This document shows positions 1 through 10,202 of a stretch of DNA of 64,000 nucleotides, one piece after another; position 1 is the first letter of the stretch, and each line of letters begins with the position of its first letter. This stretch comes from Impatiens glandulifera. Its lineage: Eukaryota > Streptophyta > Magnoliopsida > Ericales > Balsaminaceae. The DNA lies in assembly GCF_907164915.1 (NCBI RefSeq), contig NC_061867.1:29943751-30007750 (forward strand), given 5' to 3'. The notes under the pieces are model-generated. The model was given only the letters and a program-made list of their open reading frames with translations. It was not told the origin of the DNA and ran no database searches. A program made the translations under genes and the position numbers.

Positions 1-830
1 CTAAATAAAATACCGTTTGAAGTATACTATGAGAGAGTTCATAACATCCGGTATCTTAGGAACTTTGGTTGTAAATGTTACATTCACATCAACGGTAAAC
101 ATTATTTGACCGCTTTTTATGCTAAATCCGATATAGGGATAATGTTGGGTTATTCAACAATTAGTAAGGCATATAGAGTATATAATACTAGGACATTAAT
201 TGTTGAATAATCATCGCATGTTGTTTTTGATGAATCGATTGAAAGCAATACCGCTTCACCCTTTGATCTACATAATAGGTTGGAAAATTTAAATATTCAA
301 TCTGATGATGAAGATGAGGTTCCAGTTTTTAGAAGGTTTGTCTATGATCAAGCGGTTAATGCTGAAACTCAGTCAGATCAAGCTGTCCCACAGTAGAAAG
401 TTGACAACTCAGAGTTTACTGAAGAAATTGGTTGGCTCGACTATGTTCAGCCTCCCGGTATGTCTAACCTTGATCAGATAACTAGTCACTTGGGAGACAT
501 AACCAGACCGAACCTTATGAAATCGGAACCTTAAGGATTTCGGTATAATTGCTGAAAAATCATCGAACTTTTGTGACAACACCAGCGCGATAGCTATTAC
601 ATACAATCCAGTGTTGCACTCAAGAACAAAACATATCGACATCAGACATCACTTCATCCGGTTGGAATACGTCTCGACCGATCAGCAAGTAGCCGATATC
701 TTCACAGAGCCAATATTTTTCTACATGGTTTAAAAAATATTTTTCTCATGAACAACCGGGGCATGGTCTCAGGGAGAAGCTCACGCTTCTCAAATCATGT
801 TCTTGGATTGTTTTGAAAAACTGATCGGAT
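1..830 (+). pseudogene. Ty1/copia pol relic (integrase C-terminal part, then RNase H)
   Basis: The first 210 bases read as the end of a copia integrase core, including GYSTISKAYRVYNTRTL, which is the usual 'developmental-like' stretch following the catalytic core. A stop follows at about 208. Around 560-720 the frame resumes with the copia RNase H signature (CDNTSAIAITYNPV, then HSRTKHIDIRHHFI and STDQQVADIFT). The reverse transcriptase that should lie between is missing, so this is an internally deleted copy. Stops and frame changes are spread over the whole stretch. The family is the SIRE/Maximus type by the RNase H wording and by the extra ORF downstream at 1471. The 5' part lies outside the window. 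Confidence 0.85.
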
Positions 831-1406
831 ATGTTTCTAAAAACTTGCATTCTATTTTTAAAAAGAAAATTGATCGGAACTTTATCCATCATGTGCATGA
901 AAAATCAATGGGATAAAAAAAAGTCAAGTATGTTAAATCAGACAGTTCTCTCCGGTTGAGATTGGTCAAATCAACTTACCAAACTATTTGTACACAAATC
1001 AAACGGTTCAAATAATCTGGATAAAACAGATTGAATTATTTTTTTTAACTAAATAACTAATGCATAACCAGCAAGTACTTATTCAAAATTAAATAATCTA
1101 TCTCGAAAAAACGGTCATGAAAAATCAACCGATTATGTACATCTTAATTTCGGTTAGTTTATTTTCCGGCCAACATGGGACAGTTGGACATTGTTTGTCA
1201 TGCATGCTTGAAAATAATCCTTGGAAAAAGAAAAACAGTCTAAATCTCAAACAATGTGAAGACATGTTTCTATCACTATTAAGAGAAAGACTGACACTCC
1301 ATCAAAATATCTTTGATCATCAAATTTTCATCATTATTTTTCTTGGAAATAACCATCATATCTAATCATGAATATAATACACCTAGATACGCTAACCGAA
1401 CCTTAG
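831..1406. other. copia spacer between pol and extra ORF
   Basis: AT-rich sequence between the end of pol and the leader of the downstream ORF. No convincing coding potential is seen; the short open frame at 1117-1365 has no recognisable domain. It is presumed to be part of the same retroelement because the same order recurs on the minus strand at 6933-9465. Confidence 0.5.
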
Positions 1407-1470
1407 CTATTTAAATTACACATCCCTCTTTCACTTCTAATCACATTCTATATCAACATCATCAAACAAA
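1407..1470 (+). promoter_or_regulatory. TATA-like box and leader of extra ORF, copy 1
   Basis: CTATTTAAAT at 1407-1416 lies 55-64 bases before the ATG at 1471 and is followed by a pyrimidine- and adenine-rich leader without ATG. Equivalent boxes precede copies 2 and 3 of the ORF (2641 and 3872). Promoter function is inferred from this recurrence only. Confidence 0.35.
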
Positions 1471-2213
1471 ATGTCTTGTCTTCTTGCAAACAAAGTTCTT
1501 CTCGCCGACTTCGAATTGGATTCTCAATCTGAATATGTTGAAATCCAATGTCTATTCCGATCCCTTGAAAGTTCATGCTTACGAAAATTCCTGGAGGACC
1601 GATATGTCATTGACTACAATGTAGTCAATGAGTTCTTCAGAACCGACAAGGTCATTGAGGGGTATATCATCCTCTCTCATGTTCACGGTAAAACCATCTT
1701 CTTTAGTGAGATAAATCTTGCACTAAGATGCAGCTTACCCACTGAAGATTTTACCGATCTTACCTTCACTTCAATGGTGTCATCAATGAGATGCGTCATC
1801 ATTTTTCCGGCTCTATGACTCTGATCAACACTTGGGGACCCAAAAGCTCTCTTCAAAACGAATTCCAAATCCTAAGTGAAATCCTAAGAAAAAGTGTACT
1901 TGCGAGGGTAAACACCCAACAATATACCCAGAAAATCTTTGAAATGATGGTTTCCATCACCGAAGGTACTTCGGTGAAATGGTCCTGAATCATATTCTAC
2001 AATCTGAAGGAGATGATCATTTCCAACAAAGGATAAACCGGATATGCTCCACAGTTACGCGGTATGTTCTTTGAACTCAACGTCTATCTAGGCCCAAGTT
2101 CCACCCTATATCCGAACCAGTTTCTGACAAAGGATGGGATTCTAGCAAGACTACACCGGATGGGCAAAGAAAAAGCAAGAAAAACTCCGACTATCGGTCC
2201 ATCCCACTACTAG
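1471..2213 (+). pseudogene. copia extra (env-position) ORF, copy 1
   Basis: Begins with ATG and reads MSCLLANKVLL, then the family hallmark SLESSCLRKFLED, then EFFRTDKVIEGYIILS and PTEDFTDL, with a frameshift near 1790-1800. The next frame carries QKIFEMMVSITEG and a tryptophan motif, and two further stops follow. The same architecture, with a 'SLE-SGLKKFL' start, an 'EFF' block and an 'F-MM-AI' block, is seen in four more copies in the first 7.6 kb. From memory, similar proteins are abundant in Lamiales gene sets and sit 3' of pol in SIRE-like copia elements, where legume elements have an envelope-like ORF. No transmembrane segment is evident, so 'env' describes position only. Function is unknown. 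Confidence 0.7.
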
Positions 2214-2640
2214 TTTTAAGATCCATCTGTTTAAAATGTATCTCAAAATTTATAACCGATTATTTTGTTGTTCTTTTGGTTATGAAGGTTTTCAGTGCTA
2301 ATGAAATTCGGTCGTAAAAATTTCGGCTCAACTACTAAATACTTAATCTATAACCGAGCATATGCTTAGGGAGAAGCTACCGCTTCTCTCATCTTAAACC
2401 GAATATGTCAAACATAATAGTCGTTTTTCAAAACAATGTTTATAATTAAATTCCTTTATGATTAAAGGTCGATCAACCTCAACCTACCTTACACATTCCA
2501 ATGATATTCTTCTGAAAAGGAAAACATTCTGTTCAGTTTTCAAAAACATTCAATATGAAGATGTTGACAAAACGTAAAGGCTAAACATTTTCAAAATTTT
2601 CTCATTAATTGAAAACATTAAATGCATTTGAAACTTTCCA
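2214..2640. other. spacer between extra-ORF copies 1 and 2
   Basis: About 430 AT-rich bases with no gene. The segment at 2365-2400 (GGGAGAAGC followed by CTTCTC) resembles the stretch just after the pol end at 770-795, which suggests duplicated retroelement 3' sequence. Confidence 0.4.
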
Positions 2641-2733
2641 CCTATTTAAGGAACACTTCACCCACAAATCAAAATCACAACATTCCTTGTGTCTCTCTCT
2701 AGACTAAAACTTTTGCATCCAACATCTTTCAAT
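2641..2733 (+). promoter_or_regulatory. TATA-like box and leader of extra ORF, copy 2
   Basis: CCTATTTAAG at 2641-2650 is followed by a CT-rich leader (TGTCTCTCTCT near 2690-2700) up to the ATG at 2734. The layout matches copies 1 and 3. Function is inferred. Confidence 0.35.
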
Positions 2734-3560
2734 ATGAACCCACAACTCAAAAATTCTCTAGTCATCAATTTTGAATCCGTTCTATCCTCCAGAGCAAGAG
2801 AAGTTATTTTCTATCCTCTTGTTCATTCCGGCTTGCAGAAATTTCTTGAAAGATCTAATTCTATCCTAGAAGATGAAGTCACTGAATTCTTCAACAACGT
2901 TGTTGTAAGAGATGATGGGAGTATCACCACTTACATAGACTGTGAATTCTTTCGGATCACTGAAGATTCATTTAGGAATTCTTCGATCTACCATCTGAAG
3001 GATTTTCGGATTTTCCATCTCCCCTCATTCAGGAAAATGAGGATTTTTCTTACATACTCTCTGGCACCCCCAATCCAGTCAATTGTCACGGCCGCAAATC
3101 TGATCTTGCTCCCCATTTCGAAATCTTCAATGACATCATTCAACGTTCCATTATGGGACATATGACGAACCAAAATTACACTCGGCAAGTCTATGAAATG
3201 ATAATTTCAATATCACAAGACACGCCCATCAACTGGGACACCCTCATCTTCAACCACTTGAAGATGCTAATTCAATCTCCTAGAAGAAGGATAGGTTTCG
3301 CTCCTCAGATTAGCCGATACATTTGATCCATCATTCCAAATTCTGAACCGGGAACCCTAGTGAGTCCGGCCAACATTCTGACCGATGGAACAGTGGAAAG
3401 TTGGATTCAAAGAATAGAATCAAGGACCGACATAACAGTGGAAAGCTGGATTCAAAGACTAGGATCTAGGAGCGAAGTCTTTAATTTTTCACTTGTATTA
3501 TCTGAACAATCTGGTCATTTGTTGTACGATCGATTGTTATATCCATATTCGTATATTTAA
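2734..3560 (+). pseudogene. copia extra (env-position) ORF, copy 2
   Basis: The ATG at 2734 is preferred because it lies in frame at the end of the conserved leader. The product starts MNPQLKNSLVINFESVL, then SGLQKFLERSN and VTEFFNNV, matching the family blocks. Frame is lost around 2970-3140 and is regained with RQVYEMIISISQDTPINWD, the counterpart of the 'F-MM-AI--G--NW' block of the other copies. The 3' part at 3385-3480 contains a short internal duplication (two repeats of VESWIQR). Several stops make this a relic. Confidence 0.65.
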
Positions 3561-3870
3561 ATTCAACCGCTCAACTAAGATTTCGGTTAACTTCAAAGTT
3601 TCGGTTAATTTCAAACATTTCGGTTAACTTCAAAATCTCGGTTTAAACTCAAAACATTTCGGTGCACATCAGAAAATTCGGTTCACTTCACTTTAAAGTT
3701 TGAAACTGACCGCGTTTATCGCCCATCTTTTACCGCCCATCTTTTACTGCCTATCTTTTAATGCACATAGTTTACCTCTAAAAGTTACCGCAATAACTTT
3801 TGGAGGGAATATTTGGCGCCTTTTCCCAAAAGAACGTGACGATTCAGTTATGTAACCATCAATATTGTTT
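3561..3870. other. TTTCGGTT-rich spacer
   Basis: Contains an irregular run of TTTCGGTTAA-like units at about 3579-3680, then three near-identical CATCTTTTACCGCC units at 3722-3765. No gene is seen. Confidence 0.5.
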
Positions 3871-3871
3871 C

Positions 3872-3990
3872 CTATATAAAGGGTTGCATGTTCATTATTC
3901 AATCATGCTTACTCTCTCTCTCTTGCATTCTAACTATTCTTGCTTTCAATCTAATTTACATTCTTAAGACCTTTTTTTCCAAATCTCAAT
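3872..3990 (+). promoter_or_regulatory. TATA box and leader of extra ORF, copy 3
   Basis: CTATATAAAGGG at 3872-3883 is a textbook plant TATA box. It is followed about 40 bases later by TCTCTCTCTC and then by the ATG at 3991. It is the best preserved of the three leader modules. Confidence 0.45.
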
Positions 3991-4222
3991 ATGAGACGTG
4001 ATAGTGCACTTTTCGTTTACATCGTGCAGGTTGATTTCAAGGATATCAACAACAATGGAACTGCAGAAATCAAGAGTGTGATGAATTTGGTGAAACAATC
4101 TAGTCTGGAATCCTTCCTGGACTGAACGCCAGTCTCATGAAAAGAGTTATCTCTTCAATGGTGGGCAGTACTAAGTTCCAGGTATCGGAGGAGATATTCG
4201 CCGCAGCTCAAATCGAGTCTTC
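3991..4222 (+). pseudogene. copia extra ORF, copy 3 (5' fragment)
   Basis: Starts at ATG 3991 and carries VQVDFKDINNNG and VKQSSLESFL, the N-terminal block of the family, then stops at about 4125. A further in-family stretch (VGSTKFQVSEEIFAAAQ) follows in another frame. The homology ends near 4222, where the minus-strand copy 4 begins, so two partial copies meet tail to tail. Confidence 0.55.
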
Positions 4223-5135
4223 TTGCAGGTTGAGTTTATTTCACCGGATTCTCTAGGTCTGGTTTTGGTGATGATATTGGAGCTCGCAACAGACTCGACT
4301 CTAGAGAATTGGAGTCTTTTCGCAGAAATAGTACAGTTAGCAGTGTTGATGCGTTTAGAACCACCCGCAGACCTACCGCTAGCTGATTTTGCACCGACCG
4401 TTTTACCACTGTTGGACTTATGTCCGGAGGCCTCGGAGTTATACTCATTGTCTTTCTTAATTTTAGTGATATACATTGCAACAAAGATAGATAATACCAC
4501 CTTTTTAGGATTAAGAGGGGTACCTGGACCGGTGAGCACATTTAAATGCTTCAAGATCCAACCAATTTGGACTGAAAAGACCAGACTTCTTTTGGTGTGA
4601 GGAGACACCATTTCACAAAGGATATTGAAAAGAAATGATCACCGGTTTACTTCTTCACTCCTTATTATCACAACCATCATCTCGAACTTAGATTGGGTTA
4701 TCGAATTGAAGACTCTTCCTTGCCCTTGGAGTGCTTTAGCAGCGATATCGCAAAGAATGTGATACTCTCACTTCAGATCCTTCTTCTTCTCACTGCAGCT
4801 GATGGGAACATTTCGAACAATATATTAGAGGGAATCGCCTTAGATAAATCCAGACCCACCGTCAGAAGATTTAGAATCTTAGCGAAAACGGCTTTGGAAA
4901 GAGTAAACTTTGTTCCATTCACCTTCACATAAATAGTGTCTTCGATAATCTTTGTTGAATTGAAGAAAGCCCGTACGTCTTCATCGTAATAGATAAACGA
5001 ACCTCCTAGAAACTTCTTGAGGCCGGAAGCCTCAATAGCCCGGAAGTCTACCACCATCGTTGGTATTCTAGAGTTGTAGATGGATTCGAAGTCCATCTGC
5101 ATCACATTGTTTGATAACACAGTTTCTTTAGCCAT
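4223..5135 (-). pseudogene. copia extra ORF, copy 4
   Basis: Reads leftwards from ATG 5135 as MAKETVLSNNVMQMDFESI, then IEASGLKKFLGG, VRAFFNSTKIIED and a frame break near 4773. From 4611 it continues with a hydrophobic stretch and then a serine- and lysine-rich basic tail (SNSGKTVGAKSASGRSAGG), which is typical of the C-terminal half of the family. The upstream leader continues to 5262, where a solo LTR interrupts it. It is broken by at least one frameshift. Confidence 0.65.
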
Positions 5136-5257
5136 AGCAGTAATCTAGAGAGAATGGAAAAGGATGAATAAGGTTTTCTAGAGAGAAGGAAGAACGTTCG
5201 ATATTTTAGGGTTTGAGAGAATCTTAATGAAAGCGTGAAGCGAGATTTTTGGCATGC

Positions 5258-5262
5258 ATTGT
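5258..5262. repeat. 5-bp target site duplication, left
   Basis: ATTGT directly before the LTR start. The identical pentamer follows the LTR at 6477-6481. Confidence 0.85.
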
Positions 5263-6476
5263 TGTTAGATAAATTTGTTAGATAAAATTGACCGGTTAAT
5301 AAGAACTTAACAAAACAAACTTATTGTACAGGAACGGTCAAGAACTCCAACCGGTCAAGCAATCAAACCGACTAGAAGAAGCAAATGTCAAATCCAAAAC
5401 CTGAAGCTATCCGGTTGAACTAAACAACCTGTTAACATGATTAGTTGGAATGAAGTATCCAACCCAAATCCAAAGAACAAATCCAATAAGAAAACTATTT
5501 AAAGAAAGAAGTCAAAGATATCAAATAAAGAACAATTTACAAATTGGTGCATACAAACATTTTGGGCATATGCAGAAGATGACATCAAAGCCTCAGACTA
5601 TGATATTGCCATATTGATGCAAGTGTGATGATATGTTGCAGGCTGCAGAAGATTGCCTGAAGAACAGTTACCATTCTGGTATAAGTCAAAGGAGCAACCT
5701 TCCAGGTACAGACAACTGTCCAACCGATAGTTGCTATAATCTAGCAAAGACAAATCAAGTCGGTCTGCTCCATGCCTTAGAAGCTTAAACTGCATTTAAT
5801 TCTATGCTGATCCTCTGCTCAACCAATCAGATTCAAGGATTACCCTGAAGGTATCCGTTGAAGAAATGTGATCGTTGGTACATTTCACCTATAAAAGGAG
5901 AAGCTGGAGAAGTTGAAGAACAATGTGTGACAGAGAAGAGTTGTGTGAAAAACAAGTTACAAGTGATCAAAAGTCCTTATCTCTCTAAAAGATTCAAAGC
6001 TTAAGTGTGCATTTGTGAAGTGTATTACAATTTCTATGAGAGTTGTAAGAGTGATTATCGAGCATTAAATAAGACTCGATTGTGTATTGTGTGTGTGTAT
6101 TCCTTAGTTAATATCCTTCTCGTGGTTTGAGAAGAAGGGGTGACGTAGGAGTTTTATCTCCGAACATCCATAAAATCTGTCTCGTGCTTTATTTTTCTGT
6201 CGGCTTCATATCCTAACCGACTCATATCATTCTAAACCGCCTCACTAACCTTTAAACCGATATTCTCCAAATCCCATCTTTATTCATGATGTGTGTGTTG
6301 CTTCAATCTGAAACAAACCACTTCCGCACTTGAACTCGGTTCAAGGGTTTGTGACAGCTTGTGTAGTATTGAAACCGGTGTTAATTCTTAACCGGATTAG
6401 CGCCAACCGTCGAGTGTAGTCAGAGATTATCCTTTAGCCGGACCCCGGTCCACTATCGGCGATCTAGATCCTAACA
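5263..6476 (+). mobile_element. solo LTR of a Ty1/copia element
   Basis: A 1,214-bp unit begins TGTTAGAT and ends ATCCTAACA, so it has TG...CA ends inside a perfect 6-bp inverted repeat (TGTTAG/CTAACA). It is flanked by ATTGT on both sides. A TATA box (CTATAAAAGG, 5889-5898) and the downstream stretch with TGACGTAGGAG and CCGAACATCCATAAA indicate plus orientation, with U3 first. There is no primer-binding site or internal sequence on either side, so this is what remains after LTR-LTR recombination. It lies in the leader of the minus-strand extra ORF at 4223-5135. The intact ends and perfect target duplication suggest it is younger than its surroundings. Confidence 0.88.
5889..5898 (+). promoter_or_regulatory. 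TATA box of the solo LTR
   Basis: CTATAAAAGG in the middle of the LTR, at the expected U3/R position, followed by a purine-rich transcribed-leader-like stretch. Confidence 0.55.
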
Positions 6477-6932
6477 ATTGTATTTTTAAAGGATATGACG
6501 AACATGTTTCAAACCGCACTTAATGTAGAGGAATACAAACCATCACATTAAAGAGAATGTTTCCCAAACGATATGAATAAAATAAAAATGGCGCTATTTT
6601 TTAAAAAACATATTTTAAAGGAAACTCATTATTATTTTCTACATTAATCATAATAATTCTGTAATAGTTATTTTAATGTATCATAATAATAAAAATCAAT
6701 TATATTTTATTTGATAAAGGGAAACCGCTTAACAACATATAATTTCATAAAGATAAATTCAAACGATGCATAAACTAAAAATGACATAAATTAGAGACAT
6801 TTAATATCCCTCCCCTCATTTGACATCATCAGAAAGATTAGAAATTCTATTGCCCTTGGGCCCTTAGAAGTTTTGTTTTCTTATTCTTTTCATTTTCTAC
6901 TCTATCGATATAGTCATAGACTTTGTCATCGG
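6477..6932 (-). other. copia 3' end with polypurine tract
   Basis: Starts with the right copy of the ATTGT duplication. Read on the minus strand, AAATGAGGGGAGGGAT at 6806-6821 is a good polypurine tract. It is preceded by TGATGTC, as in SIRE-type elements just before the 3' LTR. No clear TG LTR start follows, so the LTR is lost or decayed. The rest is AT-rich without genes. Confidence 0.45.
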
Positions 6933-7554
6933 TTAAGACATAGGAGGACTTGATGCGAACTCCAAGTCCAACATGAACCCGGAGATAGAAGAAGAGCATG
7001 CTGAGCTGGAGATCATCTTCACCAAGTTATCGAAGATAACTTTTGACCAGTTGATGGGTATACCTCTAGTAATAGCCACCATCATCTCAAAGATCTTTTT
7101 GGTGTAGATATTTATGGTTTCCTTAGCCAAAAGAGATTTAAAGATGATGTTGTTGAGAAGAGAAAACTGAGGTTTTAGGGAAGACATAACCCCATGAGTT
7201 TCGATAGGAATAACGGTATATCTGAATAATTGCTTCATCCCGGATAGAATGTCATTTAGAGAGGTGGGAAAATCTGTAAACCTCTCCATTGGATGTTCGA
7301 TGAATAGAGCAAAACTTTCTTCAGAGAAAGAAACTTCTTCTCCTCTTAATGTTGCCAGGATGATCCTGTCATCTATTAACCGTGCATACTCAAAGAACTC
7401 AAAAACAATATATTCATAGATGACAGGGGATCCCTTGAGAAACTTCTTCAGGCCTGAAGTTTCTAGTGATTCAAATTGAGACCACCGGTTCAATCATCAC
7501 AGAATATACAGATTCGAAGTCTATAAGAAGAGTGTTTCAAGAAAAGGATTCCAT
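6933..7554 (-). pseudogene. copia extra ORF, copy 5
   Basis: The likely ATG is at 7554, but an early stop and frame changes separate it from the long open part (7493 downwards). That part reads SLETSGLKKFLKGSP, VFEFFEYARLIDDRI and MERFTDFP, and then KKIFEMMVAITRGIPINWS. It is the best preserved copy of the central domain in the window. It lies about 750 bases beyond the end of the minus-strand pol relic (8300-9465), the same relative position as copy 1 after the plus-strand pol. This shows that the ORF belongs to the element and is not a chance neighbour. Confidence 0.7.
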
Positions 7555-8299
7555 TTCTTGATTTCGAAAGAGAAAGATGACTTTTGGTTGAGAGTGGATC
7601 AGAATCTTAAGGAGATTTATAGAGTGAAAGAGGATAAGAATTTAGAATCACTAAAGGGATAGTGGATCGATTTAGATATATAAGTTACTCCCAATAAATT
7701 CATCATTAAATAGAGAAAACATCATTTAAGAGACATCATAAAGTCCATCGGACAAACAAAAAGAACAGTTATGTATGTTAGTCATATTTTTAACGTTGAG
7801 AGACACATGTCTTCAAGTTATTTGAAGTACGAATGTTCAATTTCTGAAAGGAAAATTACATGGACATATAATGACAAAATAAGACAGCTGTCCCATTTTG
7901 GTTCAAAGATGACACTACCAGAACTTTTATGTAAATAACCTAAAGGATGTGATGTCCGCATATCATGTATTTAAGAGATAGATTATTTATTTAGAAAAAA
8001 ATATTGATTCCATTTATAGAGAAGACTAACCGAGTGGTATTTTGTTCATATTTGTATATAACCGACCGACTTAAAATTCAAGTTTTTTAAGTTATTTTGG
8101 TTTGAATCTATAGTAGTTTCGGTAGACTAATCTGGCCGATTCAAAGCAAGAAAACCATCCGGTTATATCTGTCTAATTGATTTAACAAATCATATCCCTC
8201 TAAATTTATATATAGAATGTTTGATAAAATCATGCAATAAGATTGGTTTTTAGAGAAACCTTCTCCCTAAATTCATGCTTGGGATTTTTATAGAATAAA
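7555..8299. other. copia spacer between pol and extra ORF
   Basis: AT-rich, no gene. On the minus strand a TATA-like TTATATATC near 7673-7683 lies about 120 bases upstream of the extra ORF start. It could be the counterpart of the TATA boxes of copies 1-3. Confidence 0.35.
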
Positions 8300-9465
8300 A
8301 GATGCAATAAAAACATTTTGAATAGAACAAGGTTCTCCCTAAGTGCATACCGTGTTTTTAGAAATTTTAGTTAAGGTCTAAAATACCCAAAATATTTCTA
8401 AAGTAATAAAACTTAGTCTCTTGGAGTGGCTTGGTGAAAATGTCGGCCACTTGTTGATCGATTAAGACATATTCTAGCCGGATATACTTCTGTGCCACAT
8501 GATCTCAGATGAAATGGTGTGTGATGTCTATGTGCTTAGTCCTCAAATGCAACACCGGATTGTAAGTTATGGCTTTGGTACTGGTGTTGTCACAGAATAT
8601 GGACGACTCCTCAGCCTGGATACCGAAGTTCTTGAGTTGTTGTTTAATCCACAACAACTGAGCACAACAGCTCCTAGTAGCTAGATACTTTGCTTCAGTC
8701 GTTGAAGTTACTATAGAGGTTTACTTCTTCCTATACCATGAGACAAGACGACCACCAAAGAATTGGCATGTTCCAATGGTGCTCTTCCTATCTACCTTAC
8801 AACTTGCATAGTCTGCATCAAAGTAGTTAATCAAATTGAAACTGGAATCCTTCGGATACCACAGTCCCATGTATTGAGAACCCTTAAGATATTTCAAAAT
8901 TCTCTTCGCATCAACATAATGGGATTGTTTAGGATTAGCCTTAAATCTCCCACAAACACCAACAGCGAAGAGGATATCTAGCCTACTTGCTGTTAAAAAG
9001 AGTAGAGAGCCGATAATCCCACGATAGGAAATGATGTCAACGCTTTGGTCATCTTCATCTTTATCAAGCTTGATCGATGAGTTCATGGGTGTTGAGGAAG
9101 CAAAGCAACTCTCCATGTCGAACTTCTTCAGCAGCTCTTTTGTGTACTTCGCCTAGTTGATGTAGGTGTCTCCTTTAAGTTGACGAACTTCAAGGCCCAA
9201 GAAGAAGCTCAACTCTCCCATCATGCTCATTTCAGATTTTTCTATCATCATTTTAGAAAACTTCTCACATAACTTGTGGTTAGTTGACCCAAAAATAATA
9301 TCATCAACATATATTTGCACAAGTAAAATATGAGAATCTTTGACAAATTTAAACAATGTTTTATCCACCGAACCTATGGTGAAGTCATGATCAAATACAA
9401 ATTTTGTAAGAGTATCATACCAGGCTCTAGGAAACTGTTTAAGACCATATATTGCTCTATTCTGT
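8300..9465 (-). pseudogene. Ty1/copia reverse transcriptase-RNase H relic
   Basis: From right to left: AIYGLKQ-PRAWYDTL (9463-9420), the catalytic QIYVDDIIFGSTN (about 9290), MSMMGELSFFLGL, then SYRGIIGSLLFLTASRLDI and YFDADYASCKVDRKSTIG with TCQFFGG at 8750-8790. RNase H follows with CDNTS-AITYNPVLHLRTKHID and DQQVADIFTKPL, ending near 8400. These are the blocks of copia pol in normal order, broken by frameshifts and stops. The 5' part (gag, protease, integrase) is missing: the homology ends at 9465, where a 56-bp tandem repeat begins. Confidence 0.88.
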
Positions 9466-9469
9466 TAAG

Positions 9470-10012
9470 AAATGCACTCAATATAATACCGAAATCAACA
9501 TAATACCGAAGTCAATAAAAAACTGGAAGCGCATCAATATAATACTGAAGTCGACATAATAATGAAGTCAATAAAAACCGGACGCGCTTCAATATAATAC
9601 CGAAGTCGACATAATACTGAAGTCAATAAAAAACTGGTTGCGCTTCAATATAAAATTGAAGTCGACATAATACCGATCTCGATAAAAAACCGGAAGCGCA
9701 TGAATATAATACTGAAGTCGACATAATGCCGAAGTCAATAAAAAACCGGAAGCACATCAATATAATACCGAAGTCGACGTAATACCGAAGTCAACAAAAA
9801 ATTGGACGGCCTTCAATATAATACTGAAGTCGACATAATACCAAAGTCAATAAAAAACTGGACGCGCTTTAGTATAATACTGAAGTTGACATAATACCGA
9901 TCTCGAAAAAAAAACAGAAGCGCATCAATATAATACCGAAGTCGACATAATATTGATCTCGGTATAATACAGGAAGCGCCTCTACATAAAACCGAAGTTG
10001 ATCAAATACCGA
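9470..10012. repeat. 56-bp minisatellite, about 9 copies
   Basis: Units recur every 55-56 bases. The marker TCGACATAAT or TCAACATAAT is at about 9495, 9551, 9606, 9662, 9718, 9774, 9830, 9887 and 9944. Each unit joins two half-units resembling ATAATACCGAAGTC and a spacer (AAAAACTGGAAGCGC). It starts exactly where copia homology stops, so it was probably generated within or beside the element. Confidence 0.85.
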
Positions 10013-10202
10013 ATTTGATCAACTTCCATTTCGGTTTTCTTCACTTTGATCCTACACTTAATCAATAACACAACTTAGTCATATTGATGCATTTAAAATT
10101 AATCAACATCTTTAACTTAACAATTTTTCCATTTTTGATTATTTAAACTAAATATTCAAAACTCGGTAATTTTATAATGTTGATTAATTATCCTAAGTTA
10201 AT
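10013..10202. other. AT-rich spacer
   Basis: No gene or repeat was recognised between the minisatellite and the LINE. Confidence 0.4.

Noticed and set aside
5263..6476. Full copia element with short internal region
   Set aside because: Only one LTR is present, with perfect 5-bp duplication on both sides and no internal domains.
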